Positions 27,142 to 36,681 of a stretch of 64,000 nucleotides of DNA are shown piece by piece (positions within the stretch are counted from its first letter, which is position 1; every line of letters begins with the position of its first letter). The stretch is from Flexistipes sinusarabici DSM 4947 (GTDB taxonomy: Bacteria; Chrysiogenota; Deferribacteres; Deferribacterales; Flexistipitaceae), in assembly GCF_000218625.1 (NCBI RefSeq), contig NC_015672.1, positions 2,455,451-2,519,450 on the forward strand. Reading direction: 5' to 3'. Both the position numbers and the translations under genes were made by a program. Under the pieces are notes generated by a model. That model made no database searches, was not told the origin of the DNA, and was given only the letters and a program-made list of their open reading frames with translations.

Positions 27142-27963
27142 TTAAGTATTAAGTTGAAAAAAAGTGTTTACATCCAGATATTTGCCTATGGGTTTATACA
27201 TTTTGACGTTGTCAAAATGTTGTCCGAATTTTTCATAAAGGAGACCGTCGTGAATCGCCCATGAGCGCCCCCTTAAACTGTTCCAGTACTCTTTCTTTCT
27301 GAAGATATTACTGTTATTAAGGGACCTGTAAAGGCTTCCGCCGGGTTTGAATTCTTTATCAATAGTTTCCATAAGATTCTTTCCGTGTATGTAGGCAAAT
27401 CCTTTCTTTTCGTAAAAAATCGCGTTATTATAAGCCAGCGGGTCTGTTTCGATAAGATGTTTATCCATCGATTCAGCAAAGTTTTCAAGCCTCTCCAGAA
27501 GTTCATCAAAAATTTTTAAGCCTTTTCTTGCCTGGTGGGGGAATAATCCATCTTTCAAGGCTTTCTCTTCTTCCGGAATGTTTCTGATCATTGTGGCAAA
27601 GTAATTCTGGTGACCGAATTTATCTGAAAAGACATCGTAGAAAGGATAGCGGGGGTCACCTGTGACAATTAATGACAGTTCAATCTGATAATATATTGTG
27701 TCAGCCAGTTCCAGCAGAAAAACCCAGTCCTTCTGGCTTTCATCTGTTTTTATCTCTATTTTCACAAAATCGGCATTTTTATCGCAAAAGATTTTAAAGC
27801 AGCAGCTGTCTTTTAATAAACCGGTGTCACGATTTTTAATATCAAAAACAGAGTACACCTGATTGGGGATAAGCTCTGAATACAGTGTTTCCTTATCCGT
27901 GTACGGGAGCCCGTTTATTTCTTTTATAGAATAAAGTCCTAATTTTCCAGGTTTTTCCTTAAT
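27142..27963 (-). CDS. Conserved-looking protein of unknown function, possible ATT start
   Basis: I do not recognise this soluble protein, which is rich in Phe, Tyr, Lys and Asp and has no membrane segment. The safe start is GTG at 27858 (238 residues). However, the frame stays open and coding-like for 35 more codons to an ATT at 27963, with AAGGGAG 8 nt before it and no ATG, GTG or TTG between. The longer form (273 residues) gives a sensible N-terminus, KEKPGKLGLYS. ATT starts are rare (known for infC), so an upstream sequence error is the alternative. Its promoter is probably in the short gap before the acyl-CoA synthetase stop. Confidence 0.55.
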   Translation of the reverse strand: MKEKPGKLGLYSIKEINGLPYTDKETLYSELIPNQVYSVFDIKNRDTGLLKDSCCFKIFCDKNADFVKIEIKTDESQKDWVFLLELADTIYYQIELSLIVTGDPRYPFYDVFSDKFGHQNYFATMIRNIPEEEKALKDGLFPHQARKGLKIFDELLERLENFAESMDKHLIETDPLAYNNAIFYEKKGFAYIHGKNLMETIDKEFKPGGSLYRSLNNSNIFRKKEYWNSLRGRSWAIHDGLLYEKFGQHFDNVKMYKPIGKYLDVNTFFQLNT

Positions 27964-28017
27964 AACAGCACTCCCTTATTTCAATATATCCATCGAAACA
28001 ATACAAATTTAATTTTT

Positions 28018-29652
28018 TTAATGTCTTCTGCGGTTTTCCTCCATCTGCCTGAGCTCAACCCTTCTGATTTTTCCGCTTACCGTTTTCGGCAGATTATCTA
28101 CAAATTCAATTTCCCGGGGGTATTTATATGGTGCTGTCTCATTTTTTACATGCTCCTGTATGTCCGTGATGAGCTCATCACTGCCTTCAAAGCCAGGCTT
28201 TAGTACAATAAAAGCTTTTACAATTGTTCCCCTCAGTTTGTCAGGCGCTCCTATAACGGCACTTTCTGCAACTGCGTTATGTGTCTGCAAAGCACTTTCC
28301 ACTTCAAAAGGGCCCACTCTGTATCCGCTTGATTTTATCACATCATCGGATCTTCCCACAAACCAGAAATAACCGTCTTCATCCTTATAAGCCTTGTCGC
28401 CTGTAAAGTACCATCCGTTATGGAATGCTGCATTTGTGGCCTCTTCATCTCTGTAATACCCTCTGAAAATACCAACCTGATTTTTTCCTTCCGCTTTTAT
28501 TGCAATATGTCCCGCTTCGTTAAACGGCATGGGATTTGCTTCGTCATCAACTATATCTACAGTAAATCCTGGGGCCGGCTTGCCCATTGAGCCGGGTTTT
28601 ACTTCCAGGCACGGATAATTGGCTACAGTATTGACAGTTTCCGTCTGCCCGTATCCGTCGTAAATAAGGGTTTTTGTATGCTCCTTCCATTTTCTGATAA
28701 CTTCAGGATTCAGCGGCTCTCCTGCACTGACGGAGTGTCTGAGTTTTGAAAAATCGTATTTTGATAAATCCTGCAGAATAAGCATTCTGTATGCTGTGGG
28801 GGGTGCACAGAATGTGGTTACTCCGAAATTTTGCAGTATGTTCAGATGCAGTTCCGGGTCAAATCTGTCGGACTGATTGTGCATTACTACCGTTGTTCCG
28901 ATCAGCCACTGTCCGAACAGCTTGCCCCATACAGCTTTTCCCCACCCTGTATCACTCAGAGTCCAGTGTATATCATCTTCAGTAAGATCCTGCCAGAACC
29001 TTGCAGTAATGTAATGGCCGAGGGCATATGTCTGATCGTGAAGTACCATTTTGGGAAACTTTGTGGTACCGCTTGTAAAATAGATTATCAGAGGATCTGT
29101 GGATTTGGTGGGTTCCACATCTTCCCGCGACAGATATTCCCCGGCTTTTGCCATAAGATCCTCATAATTCTGCCACCCTTTGCTTTCGTATTTTATGGCT
29201 ATTTTAGTAAAATTGTCAGGTGTTGACAGATTCCCGAATTTTTCTATTGAATCACCGTAGACAACTGCTCCGCGTGCTTTTGAAGCTTTAAGTCGGTAGT
29301 CAATATCCTTTTCCCTTAAAATTTTTGGAGCCGGCATAGGTATAACCCCGAGCTTAAAGCAGCCAAGCATGACTGAGTACCACTCGGGCACTCTGGGAAC
29401 CATAACATACAGATTGTCACCTTTTTTAAAGCCCTGTTCTTTTAATACATTTGCAAATCTGTTGGACATTCTTTTTAAATCGCCAAATGTATATTTTTCA
29501 TGGGTTTCACCGTCCGTATCGATCCAGATTAATGCAGTGTTATCCTTTGTTTCGGCATTTTTGTCCACAACATCAAAACCGAAATTGAAGAAATGAGGCA
29601 CATCGATGTTAAATTCTTTGATTGTTTTTTCATAATTTTTCATGTTGTGCAT
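28018..29652 (-). CDS. Acyl-CoA synthetase (AMP-forming)
   Basis: 544 residues of the ANL superfamily. Visible are the P-loop-like FTSGTTKFPK (A3), YGQTET (A5), TGD (A7), KSSGYRVGPFEVE (A8) and the C-terminal catalytic Lys region PKTVSGKIRR (A10). The enzyme joins a carboxylic acid to CoA through an acyl-adenylate. Overall similarity is to medium-chain or acetyl-CoA-synthetase-like enzymes; the exact acid is unknown. GAGAGG precedes the ATG. Two crotonase-fold genes lie directly upstream on the same strand, so the three may form a small acid-activation and beta-oxidation-like unit. Confidence 0.85.
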   Translation of the reverse strand: MHNMKNYEKTIKEFNIDVPHFFNFGFDVVDKNAETKDNTALIWIDTDGETHEKYTFGDLKRMSNRFANVLKEQGFKKGDNLYVMVPRVPEWYSVMLGCFKLGVIPMPAPKILREKDIDYRLKASKARGAVVYGDSIEKFGNLSTPDNFTKIAIKYESKGWQNYEDLMAKAGEYLSREDVEPTKSTDPLIIYFTSGTTKFPKMVLHDQTYALGHYITARFWQDLTEDDIHWTLSDTGWGKAVWGKLFGQWLIGTTVVMHNQSDRFDPELHLNILQNFGVTTFCAPPTAYRMLILQDLSKYDFSKLRHSVSAGEPLNPEVIRKWKEHTKTLIYDGYGQTETVNTVANYPCLEVKPGSMGKPAPGFTVDIVDDEANPMPFNEAGHIAIKAEGKNQVGIFRGYYRDEEATNAAFHNGWYFTGDKAYKDEDGYFWFVGRSDDVIKSSGYRVGPFEVESALQTHNAVAESAVIGAPDKLRGTIVKAFIVLKPGFEGSDELITDIQEHVKNETAPYKYPREIEFVDNLPKTVSGKIRRVELRQMEENRRRH

Positions 29653-29661
29653 AATAACCTC

Positions 29662-30303
29662 TCATCTTTGTTTATTTATAGATTTCTTTAATTCTGCCAG
29701 AAACAATCTGTTTTTGTTTGTAATGTTACCCGTGAATTTATCAGCATAACTGTGCATATTTTCGACATTTTCAAATGTTTCACTTAAAAATCCGCCTTCT
29801 TTCATAAACTCAGCAGAGTAAGTTTCACCAGTGATAAAATGTTCTGTAAAATGTCGCTGCTTCATTAAGCGGCTGATCCGCTGGGTTCCTCCGAAACCTG
29901 TTATGATTCCGAGCTTTGAGCCGGGGTGGGCAAATTTGCTTCTGAGGGTGGCGAATCTGAAATCACATGACGATGCAAAGTCCATCCCGCCGCCCATGCA
30001 GAATCCATCGATTTCCGCTATTACAATCTGCGGAATTTTGTCCAGCAATCCGAACAGCTTGTTTCCAAGCATTGAAAAACCCTTGGCTGTGTAACCGGAA
30101 TATTTTAACATTGTCAGAATATTGGCTCCGACAGCGAAAGAGCCTCCGTAACCGGAAATTCTCAGTACTTTTACAGGTGTTTCCGAAAGTGAGGCGATAT
30201 TGTCGTATAACTCTCTTATGGTTTCAGGCTCAAGGAGGTTGAACTTATTATCAGGATATAGGTTAAGTTTTGCAGTCTCTTCTTTTATTTTCATTTCTAT
30301 CAT
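29662..30303 (-). CDS. Enoyl-CoA hydratase/isomerase family protein (short)
   Basis: 213 residues, crotonase fold. The oxyanion-hole stretches are GGSFAVGAN and EIDGFCMGGGMDFA, followed by a GGTQRI segment. It is shorter than usual (about 260), mainly missing the C-terminal helices. The usual catalytic Glu positions are partly changed (SKLGIITG), so the reaction cannot be named. It lies 9 bp upstream of the acyl-CoA synthetase and 7 bp downstream of a second crotonase gene, so all three are co-transcribed. Confidence 0.8.
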   Translation of the reverse strand: MIEMKIKEETAKLNLYPDNKFNLLEPETIRELYDNIASLSETPVKVLRISGYGGSFAVGANILTMLKYSGYTAKGFSMLGNKLFGLLDKIPQIVIAEIDGFCMGGGMDFASSCDFRFATLRSKFAHPGSKLGIITGFGGTQRISRLMKQRHFTEHFITGETYSAEFMKEGGFLSETFENVENMHSYADKFTGNITNKNRLFLAELKKSINKQR

Positions 30304-30310
30304 ATTTTAT

Positions 30311-31111
30311 CTACAATGTCTCAAAATCTTCCCATCTGTCAGTAAAATCAGGAGTCCGTTTTTCCTTAAATGCTGTCATGCCCTCTTTTTTGTCATTACT
30401 TGCAAATGAGGCCATAAAGGCATTCTGTTCATAAAGGAGTGCCTGTTTTAAGGGCATGTTCAATCCATTATTAACAGTTTCCTTAGCAAGACCGAGAGCA
30501 AACTTGCTTCTGTGCTTTATAATATCAGCCATTGCATACGCTTCTTCTTCATTGCTGCTTTGACTTTTTGTGATTTTGTTAATTATTCCCTTATCAGACA
30601 GCTCTGATGCCGGAACGGTGTTTCCCGTAAATATCAGGTATTTTGTAAATGTTTCGTATATTTTGCGGCTTAAAAGCTGTGTGCCGCCGAATCCCGGAAG
30701 CACTCCGTAATTGACTTCAGGAAAGCCGAACTGAGAACGCTCTGTGGCAAAAATCAGGTCACACGAGAGAACAATTTCAAAACCGCCTCCAAGTGCCGCA
30801 CCATCCACTGTACAAATGATTATTTTTTTGCACCCCTTTATTGTTTCCACAAGCTCGGCACCAGCTTTTGCAAAATATCTGCATTCAGCTTCATTTTTTT
30901 TGTCAAAATAACCGATATCGTATCCTGAGGAAAATACGTCCTTTATGCCGCTTCTCAGCCATATCAAGTCAGCCTGTTCGTTAGTTTCAAGTTTTTTTAT
31001 TGAACGGGTTAGGTTTTCCAAAAGATAGATATCAATGCTATTTTTTGTTTCCGGATTGTTCAGGGTGACAATTCCTATATTCTTATAAAAAGAAGTTGCT
31101 GCCTTATCCAT
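30311..31111 (-). CDS. Enoyl-CoA hydratase/isomerase family protein
   Basis: 266 residues, normal crotonase length. Features are the oxyanion-hole loops SGYDIGYF and TVDGAALGGGFEI, then the FPEVNYGVLPGFGGTQ block whose Glu is usual in hydratases. It probably hydrates or isomerises an enoyl-CoA. AGGGGA precedes the ATG. It is the first gene of the three-gene minus-strand unit with 29662-30303 and the acyl-CoA synthetase. The function is a family-level call. Confidence 0.85.
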   Translation of the reverse strand: MDKAATSFYKNIGIVTLNNPETKNSIDIYLLENLTRSIKKLETNEQADLIWLRSGIKDVFSSGYDIGYFDKKNEAECRYFAKAGAELVETIKGCKKIIICTVDGAALGGGFEIVLSCDLIFATERSQFGFPEVNYGVLPGFGGTQLLSRKIYETFTKYLIFTGNTVPASELSDKGIINKITKSQSSNEEEAYAMADIIKHRSKFALGLAKETVNNGLNMPLKQALLYEQNAFMASFASNDKKEGMTAFKEKRTPDFTDRWEDFETL

Positions 31112-31195
31112 ATTAAAAATGTCCCCTTTGCTATGATTTTATATCTCATGGATAATAAAACAATGTTAATAATAAATCAAGAAAAGCGGCTGAGT

Positions 31196-32629
31196 TTATT
31201 TGTTATTAAGAAAATTTTTTATATCATCACTCCCGAATATTCTGAGTGTGCTTGTGGAGCCGGGGACACCGAGCGGATATCCAATAGTAGCCAAAAACTT
31301 ATCCTCAGTATCCAGATCCCCTTTTGAATAGGCATATTTGATAAAGTGCTCTATCATCTTATCGATGTTATTGTATTTTTTAAGAACAAGATAAGGGGTG
31401 ACACCCCAGACTAATGCCAGTCTGTTCGCGGTTTCTTCACTGTGGCAGCATGCCAGGATTGAAACATTCGGTCTGTAGGAAGCAACTTTTAAAGCAGATG
31501 TACCTGAACTGGTAAACACAACTATGTGTTTTATTCCGAGATTTTCAGCTATATGACAGCTTGCTGATGGAATGGCAGAATCTTCCGAGGTTTCCACTAT
31601 TCCGTAATTAAAATATTCCAGATATTTTTCCGATTCTCTTATTGTTTTATTTAACACCTTTACTGCTTCCACGGGATATTTGCCCACTGTTGTTTCGTCA
31701 GAAAGCATTACAGCATCCGTCCCGTCAAAAACTGCATTTGCAATATCGGTAACTTCCGCTCTTGTGGGTCTGGGACTGGAAATCATTGAGGTAAGCATCT
31801 GGGTTGCTGTAATGACAGGTTTCTGGAATTTATTAGCTTTTAAAATTAACTCCTTTTGTAAAACGGGCAGCTTCTCCAGATCAATTTCCACTCCCAGATC
31901 CCCCCGCGCAACCATTAGTCCGTCTGAGACTTCCAGAATTTCATCTATGTTTTCGATGGCTTCGTGTTTCTCTATTTTGGCTATGATTTTCGGGCGAAAT
32001 TTTTTCCCGGAAATTATATTTTTAATGTTTTTGACATCGTCTGCTGTTCTCACAAAAGAAAGAGCTATGTAGTCAAAACCCAGCTCGAGTCCATATTGCA
32101 GATCTTCAATATCTTTTTCCGTACAACTTTGGATATCGAGTTTGACATTGGGGAAGTTGACCCCTTTTTTTGATGAGACAATACCTCCCACCAGAACTTT
32201 GGCAGTAACAAGCTCATCAGACGTTTCCACTACTTCGAGCTTAATCATCCCGTCTGCAATGTAAATCCTGTCCCCTTTTTTAAGCTGTTTTAGTATCAAC
32301 GGATTGTTTAATGTTAAGTAATTTTTTCCAGAAGACTTGCCGTTTTTATCAAAGTAAATATCTTCATTCTGATGTACACTAAAAGGTTCTTTTATTTCAC
32401 CAAGTCTTATTTTAGGTCCTGCCAGATCCTGCAATATTGCTGTATGGATTCCAAACTTTGCCGAAATCTTTCGGATTCTTTTGTAAATTTCTTTATGGCT
32501 TTCATGCGTTCCATGTGAGAAATTCATGCGAAAAACGTTTACACCATTTGATATCAGCTCTTCTATTTTTTCTACATTCTGGGTTTCCGGACCGATTGTA
32601 ACCACTATTTTAGTTTTTCTGCTGTCCAA
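31196..32629 (-). CDS. pyk: Pyruvate kinase
   Basis: 477 residues. The barrel domain starts at TKIVVTIGPE, with RMNFSHG, then KIEKHEAIENIDEI, ARGDLGVEI and the signature TATQML. A C-terminal allosteric domain follows. It converts phosphoenolpyruvate and ADP to pyruvate and ATP. TTG at 32629 is the preferred start because GGAGG lies 6 nt before it; an upstream in-frame ATG at 32698 would read through low-complexity repeat DNA. It is divergent from cysQ. Confidence 0.95.
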   Translation of the reverse strand: MDSRKTKIVVTIGPETQNVEKIEELISNGVNVFRMNFSHGTHESHKEIYKRIRKISAKFGIHTAILQDLAGPKIRLGEIKEPFSVHQNEDIYFDKNGKSSGKNYLTLNNPLILKQLKKGDRIYIADGMIKLEVVETSDELVTAKVLVGGIVSSKKGVNFPNVKLDIQSCTEKDIEDLQYGLELGFDYIALSFVRTADDVKNIKNIISGKKFRPKIIAKIEKHEAIENIDEILEVSDGLMVARGDLGVEIDLEKLPVLQKELILKANKFQKPVITATQMLTSMISSPRPTRAEVTDIANAVFDGTDAVMLSDETTVGKYPVEAVKVLNKTIRESEKYLEYFNYGIVETSEDSAIPSASCHIAENLGIKHIVVFTSSGTSALKVASYRPNVSILACCHSEETANRLALVWGVTPYLVLKKYNNIDKMIEHFIKYAYSKGDLDTEDKFLATIGYPLGVPGSTSTLRIFGSDDIKNFLNNK

Positions 32630-32945
32630 AATTATCCTCCTGTATTGGTTGTTGAGTAGTTGAGTGGTGTATTTGTTATTGGTCAGTGCGGTTGGCACTT
32701 TAAATACTCCTGCTACCTCTAGTACCCATAATACCTCTAATACCTCAACAACCCTTGCCCGGCAACGGGCGGGTCAAATACCCTTAACCACCTCTTCTAC
32801 ACGTTTTGCGCATTACTTATCACGCACTACAGATTACCCATCATGTAATCTATCTACAATTCTAAGTGATTTGGATGAAAAAGAAAAGGTTGATATGACC
32901 TCTTTGTATGGTAAAATTAACGGAATTTGATGATTGAGGATTTAA
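32630..32945. other. Low-complexity intergenic tract between pyk and cysQ
   Basis: Contains GTATTTGTTATTGG (32669-32682), then words such as 'aatacctc' and 'catcacgca' repeated with drift. The plus-strand frame here ends in a coding-like tail just before cysQ, but most of it is low-complexity. Both pyk and cysQ promoters must lie here; none is clear. Confidence 0.5.
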
Positions 32946-33755
32946 ATGCCTGATAATTTTTGGGAAGATGTTATTAGTACTGCCGTTGAAGCCGGGGATA
33001 AAATTCTGGAAATCTATGAAGGGGATTTTGATGTGGACTGGAAAGATGATTTTAGCCCTTTGACCCAGGCTGACCGCAGTTCACACGATTATATAACAAA
33101 TAAGCTGAAAAAGATTACACCCCATATCCCGGTTTTTTCAGAAGAATCGGATAACATAAGCTGGGATATAAGAAAAAAATGGGAAGAGTACTGGCTAGTG
33201 GATCCTTTGGACGGAACAAAGGAGTTTATCAGAAAAAACGGAGAATTTACCGTAAATATAGCTTTGATTAAAAATTCAAAGCCCTTTTTCGGGGTTGTGG
33301 TGATCCCTGTCCAAAAGGTTATATACTGGGCACATAAAGACTGCGGCTCTTATAAAAGAAACTATGGAGCTAAAGATAAAAAGCTGCCGCTTGAAAATAA
33401 AAAAGTGGATCTGGACAATTTGAGGATACTGGGGAGCCGTTCCCACCGCACTACTACCATAGAAGTTTTCAGCTCCTATTTTAATGAGCCCGAAATTGTG
33501 TCAGCCGGAAGTTCCTTGAAATTCTGTCTGCTGGCTGAAGGGAAAGCCGATGTATACCCGAGGTTTGGCCCCACTTCAGAATGGGACACAGCTGCGGGAC
33601 AGTGTGTACTTGAATGTGCCGGGGGATATGTACTGGATAAAACAGGATCACCTCTTAAATACAATATGCAGGATTCCGTAATAAATTCTCATTTTATAGC
33701 TCTCAGAAAATACGACAAAAGACTTTTTAAGTATTTTAAGGAATTTGAAAATTAA
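32946..33755 (+). CDS. cysQ: 3'(2'),5'-bisphosphate nucleotidase CysQ
   Basis: 269 residues of the inositol-phosphatase superfamily. Metal-binding motifs are FSEESD (about 69), DPLDGTKEF (about 88-96) and EWDTAAG (about 210). It hydrolyses 3'-phosphoadenosine 5'-phosphate left over from sulfate activation or carrier-protein chemistry. Length and motifs are typical. GAGG precedes the ATG. No sulfate-assimilation genes are next to it. Confidence 0.92.
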   Translation: MPDNFWEDVISTAVEAGDKILEIYEGDFDVDWKDDFSPLTQADRSSHDYITNKLKKITPHIPVFSEESDNISWDIRKKWEEYWLVDPLDGTKEFIRKNGEFTVNIALIKNSKPFFGVVVIPVQKVIYWAHKDCGSYKRNYGAKDKKLPLENKKVDLDNLRILGSRSHRTTTIEVFSSYFNEPEIVSAGSSLKFCLLAEGKADVYPRFGPTSEWDTAAGQCVLECAGGYVLDKTGSPLKYNMQDSVINSHFIALRKYDKRLFKYFKEFEN

Positions 33756-34148
33756 CCACTTGTTGGGCGGTGTATTTGTTATTGGAGAAAGAGTGAGGTG
33801 GGGGGCATAGAGGAAAAGGTTGAGGTATAGGTATAGATAAAAGTTTGCAGAATGCTTTCTGCACAAGCAGTTTATTTAACCGTCTCAACTTTTTCAACCA
33901 TTTCAACCATTTCAACTTCCTTAAACACTTCAAGTACCTTTAACTACCTTTTCTTCACGCTTTATGAATCACCCTAACCCATCACCCCTCACGCATTACG
34001 GGGCACGCATCACCTTTCACGGGCATAAAGGCACTACTTCGATATTCTGATGTCTTTAAGATTGCATTAGGAGTTGCAAGCCACCTTTAAGATGTTGTAG
34101 ATTAAGGTTTTAAGAAAACAAAAACCACAACCAAAAAGGTGACTTACA
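33756..34148. other. Low-complexity tract and left part of the IS1380-type element
   Basis: From 33769 there is GGTGTATTTGTTATTGG, then purine-rich and 'tttcaacc/catcacgc' simple words to about 34020. From about 34030 sequence belongs to, or borders, the insertion sequence. An AAGGTGACTTACA leader precedes the transposase ATG. No CDS. Confidence 0.5.
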
Positions 34149-35520
34149 ATGAGCAAACTAAACTACAAATTAGAAAGAAGCAATGATAAAATTACCCCAT
34201 TTGGTGGAATATCTTTGTTAATCCCACTGTTAGATAAGATGGGCATCCGAAATTTCCTTGATAAAGAACTTGATCATCCAGGCTCTAACAGAGGCAAACC
34301 GCCATCTTCTAAAATAATTCCTGTTATTCTATCGATGATATGCGGTGGCAGGAGTTTCAGTGATATCGACAAACTTTCTTTTGATAAGGTTTTAAGCTAT
34401 ATCAGCGGTATTGAAGATATCCCGGATAGTTCCAGCATCAGTAGGTATTTTTCAAAAACAGAAAGCATGTTGGATGAAGTAGCAGTTAATAAAACAATCA
34501 GCAAACTGGGCAGTCTCAACTATAAAATAGTGAAAGATGCTTTAAAAAGAGAAAATTTATTTTCAGTTACTCTGGATCAGGACGCCACTTATGCAAAGGT
34601 GTATAAAAGGGATGCCAAGTATTGTTATAAGAAATTTAAAGCATACAGTTCTATGACGTGTTTTATAGGAGAGAGCGGTTATTGTATAGACGAGGAATTT
34701 CGGGAAGGCAATGTAAGTGCCCAGGTTGGCATACTTGAACAGCTTCAGAGAGTCCATAAATATCTTGAATCTTGTGGTATAGAAGTATCCAATGTTCGTA
34801 ATGATTCTGCCGGTTACCAATCTAAAGTATTGAATTACTGTTTTGATAACGATTTAACGTTTTTTATAGGAGGTGACCTTGATAGTTCAGTTCGTAAAGG
34901 AATAAATCATATACCATCTGATTCATGGAAAAGATATAGAAATAGGTATGGAGATGAAAGCGATAATGAGGAAATAGCAGAGTTTATTCACTGTATGGAA
35001 AACACTAAGGAGAGTTTCCGTATAATAGTTGTTCGTAAGAAAATTGAGTCAGACAACCCCACAGTTCCGGAGCTTCTTGGTGATAAATATGAATATCGTG
35101 TTATTGCAACTAATTCAAAACTGGATGCAGAAAAGGTGGTACATTTTTATAATTTGCGCGGTGTTTGTGAATACAATATAAAAGAAGCAAAGTATGGTTT
35201 TAATTTAAAAAGCTTTCCTTCGGGTAATCTTGCGGGTAACGGCTTATGGTTTAAGACAGGAATACTGGCATATAATCTGATTATGTACCTCAAACGAATC
35301 ATAATGGGAGGTGTCTATAAAAATAAAGAGATGGGTAGTATACGTTATCAGGTCATATCTATAGCGGGGAAACTTGTGTCCCACGGCGGTAATAAACTGA
35401 AGTTGTGCTGCAGTGTGGATATGTTCAAAAAAATGGAACAGTGGAGGACAGAATGTTTAACGTTGTGACCTTTTTTCTTTACTTATGTTAACTTTGTGGA
35501 CAATTCAGGCAATAGGCAGT
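34040..35520 (+). mobile_element. IS1380-family insertion sequence (limits approximate)
   Basis: One transposase gene (34149-35468) and short flanks. I could not match terminal inverted repeats, so the ends are estimates. GGACAATTCAGGCAATAG near 35499-35516 may be the right end. Confidence 0.6.
34149..35468 (+). CDS. IS1380-family transposase
   Basis: 439 residues. A typical DDE transposase of IS1380: Asp in TLDQDATYA, Asp in NDSAGYQ and Glu in YNIKEAKYG, then a C-terminal region for end binding. An AAAAAGGTG site precedes the ATG. The frame is intact, so the element may still be active. It lies in simple-sequence intergenic DNA between cysQ and the globin-like/PsiE gene, and disrupts no evident gene. 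Confidence 0.9.
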   Translation: MSKLNYKLERSNDKITPFGGISLLIPLLDKMGIRNFLDKELDHPGSNRGKPPSSKIIPVILSMICGGRSFSDIDKLSFDKVLSYISGIEDIPDSSSISRYFSKTESMLDEVAVNKTISKLGSLNYKIVKDALKRENLFSVTLDQDATYAKVYKRDAKYCYKKFKAYSSMTCFIGESGYCIDEEFREGNVSAQVGILEQLQRVHKYLESCGIEVSNVRNDSAGYQSKVLNYCFDNDLTFFIGGDLDSSVRKGINHIPSDSWKRYRNRYGDESDNEEIAEFIHCMENTKESFRIIVVRKKIESDNPTVPELLGDKYEYRVIATNSKLDAEKVVHFYNLRGVCEYNIKEAKYGFNLKSFPSGNLAGNGLWFKTGILAYNLIMYLKRIIMGGVYKNKEMGSIRYQVISIAGKLVSHGGNKLKLCCSVDMFKKMEQWRTECLTL

Positions 35521-35769
35521 ATTGCTGTGTCTAAAAACGGTGTAAATGGAGAAAATTTATGCTTTAGTAAAGTATGAATGAAGTAATATTTGGAAAATCT
35601 TTTCTTGTATTTTAAAAACAACAGGAAAAATATCAAAATCGGAGTTTGTTATTTTCTAATGCAAAATTAAAGAAAATAATTACACTTTATTTTTATGAGA
35701 TTTTACCTTAATATCCTATAAAAATAAATAAAAATTTACTTAACACTGTTTGCCTAAGAGGAATCTATC
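35521..35769. other. Upstream region of the globin-like/PsiE gene
   Basis: AT-rich. It holds a perfect 9-bp inverted repeat, TTATTTTCT (35649-35657) and AGAAAATAA (35671-35679), which could be an operator. No gene. Confidence 0.4.
35649..35679. promoter_or_regulatory. Perfect inverted repeat, candidate operator
   Basis: TTATTTTCT and AGAAAATAA, 9 bp each, 13 bp apart, about 90 bp before the globin-like/PsiE start. Confidence 0.35.
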
Positions 35770-36681
35770 ATGAAATATTACAGAAATATTGTCCGCAATT
35801 ATGATGTTAAAGAATCCGATTTAAAAGAACTGGGCTCGATCTGGGAACAGATGTCAAAATATAGTGATGAGTTTACAACGGATATGAGTGCTTTTGTGGT
35901 AAAAAATTTCAAGCTGCCGGAAACATACAGCACTGAAATCACAGATGAATACAAAGCAATGCTGGGGAAACTGTACGAAAGGGTTTTAAGCGGCAGGTTT
36001 AATAATGACTATGTGAGTTTTCTTATAAAATTTTCTGAATTCAATCTTGCTTATTCCATTAATCAGGAAATGGTGAACAGTTTAATCAGTTATGCCCGAA
36101 GCTGGATACACGAAAAAATATTTCAGAATATCCCTGATGATTTTCAGAGAAAGGGTATTCTGATGATGTTTCATAAAATAATGGATATAACAGGCGATAT
36201 TATAATTTCAACATACTATGAGGACATAATAAAGAAATACAGTAAAGTTTTCAGTTTAAAAAATTTTATTGTGGATATAAGTGAACGTTTTTCACTTTTT
36301 ATGCACTTTATACTTGTAGCTATTTTAATATTTCTTACAATCGCCGCAACAATATTTTTTGGATATGACACTTTGGGACTGCTTTCTAAAAACACAGAGC
36401 ACGTTTTGATAACATCACTGGGCTCGCTGCTTATAATATGGGTACTTGTGGAATTGCTGCATACGGAGATACAGATAATAAAAGGGGGAAAATTCAAAAT
36501 CAGTATTTTTGTTGGGGTTGCCCTCATTGCATTTGTCAGAGATCTGCTTATACTTACCCTAAAACATGAAACTGACAGCATAACCACTTATTTTGTACTT
36601 GCATCTATTATGGTTTTGGGGTTAATTTACTGGCTTATTGCAAGACAGGAGCAACAGGGAACGAGAAGGAGCATTAAATGA
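35770..36681 (+). CDS. Protoglobin-like domain fused to PsiE membrane domain
   Basis: 303 residues in two parts. Residues 1-155 look like a globin-coupled-sensor or protoglobin fold (GSIWEQM near 22, SGRFNNDYV near 75-82). Residues 176-291 form four membrane segments of the PsiE type, with [15 protein letters not shown] and [11 protein letters not shown]. In protoglobins the SGRF helix is followed by a helix carrying the haem-ligand His (IGxVHxRIGL). Here the matching site is [10 protein letters not shown], so Asn92 replaces the His and haem binding may be lost. The stop overlaps the secA ATG (ATGA), so it is translated with SecA. Role unknown; a membrane sensor is likely. Confidence 0.7.
   Translation: MKYYRNIVRNYDVKESDLKELGSIWEQMSKYSDEFTTDMSAFVVKNFKLPETYSTEITDEYKAMLGKLYERVLSGRFNNDYVSFLIKFSEFNLAYSINQEMVNSLISYARSWIHEKIFQNIPDDFQRKGILMMFHKIMDITGDIIISTYYEDIIKKYSKVFSLKNFIVDISERFSLFMHFILVAILIFLTIAATIFFGYDTLGLLSKNTEHVLITSLGSLLIIWVLVELLHTEIQIIKGGKFKISIFVGVALIAFVRDLLILTLKHETDSITTYFVLASIMVLGLIYWLIARQEQQGTRRSIK

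Noticed and set aside
31196..32698. Longer pyruvate kinase reading from ATG 32698
   Set aside because: The extra 23 residues translate simple-sequence DNA. GGAGG is placed for TTG at 32629.
32664..32930. 88-codon ORF upstream of cysQ
   Set aside because: Rich in Thr, Ser and Asn from simple-sequence words. Only the last 20 codons look coding-like, and no homology is recognised.
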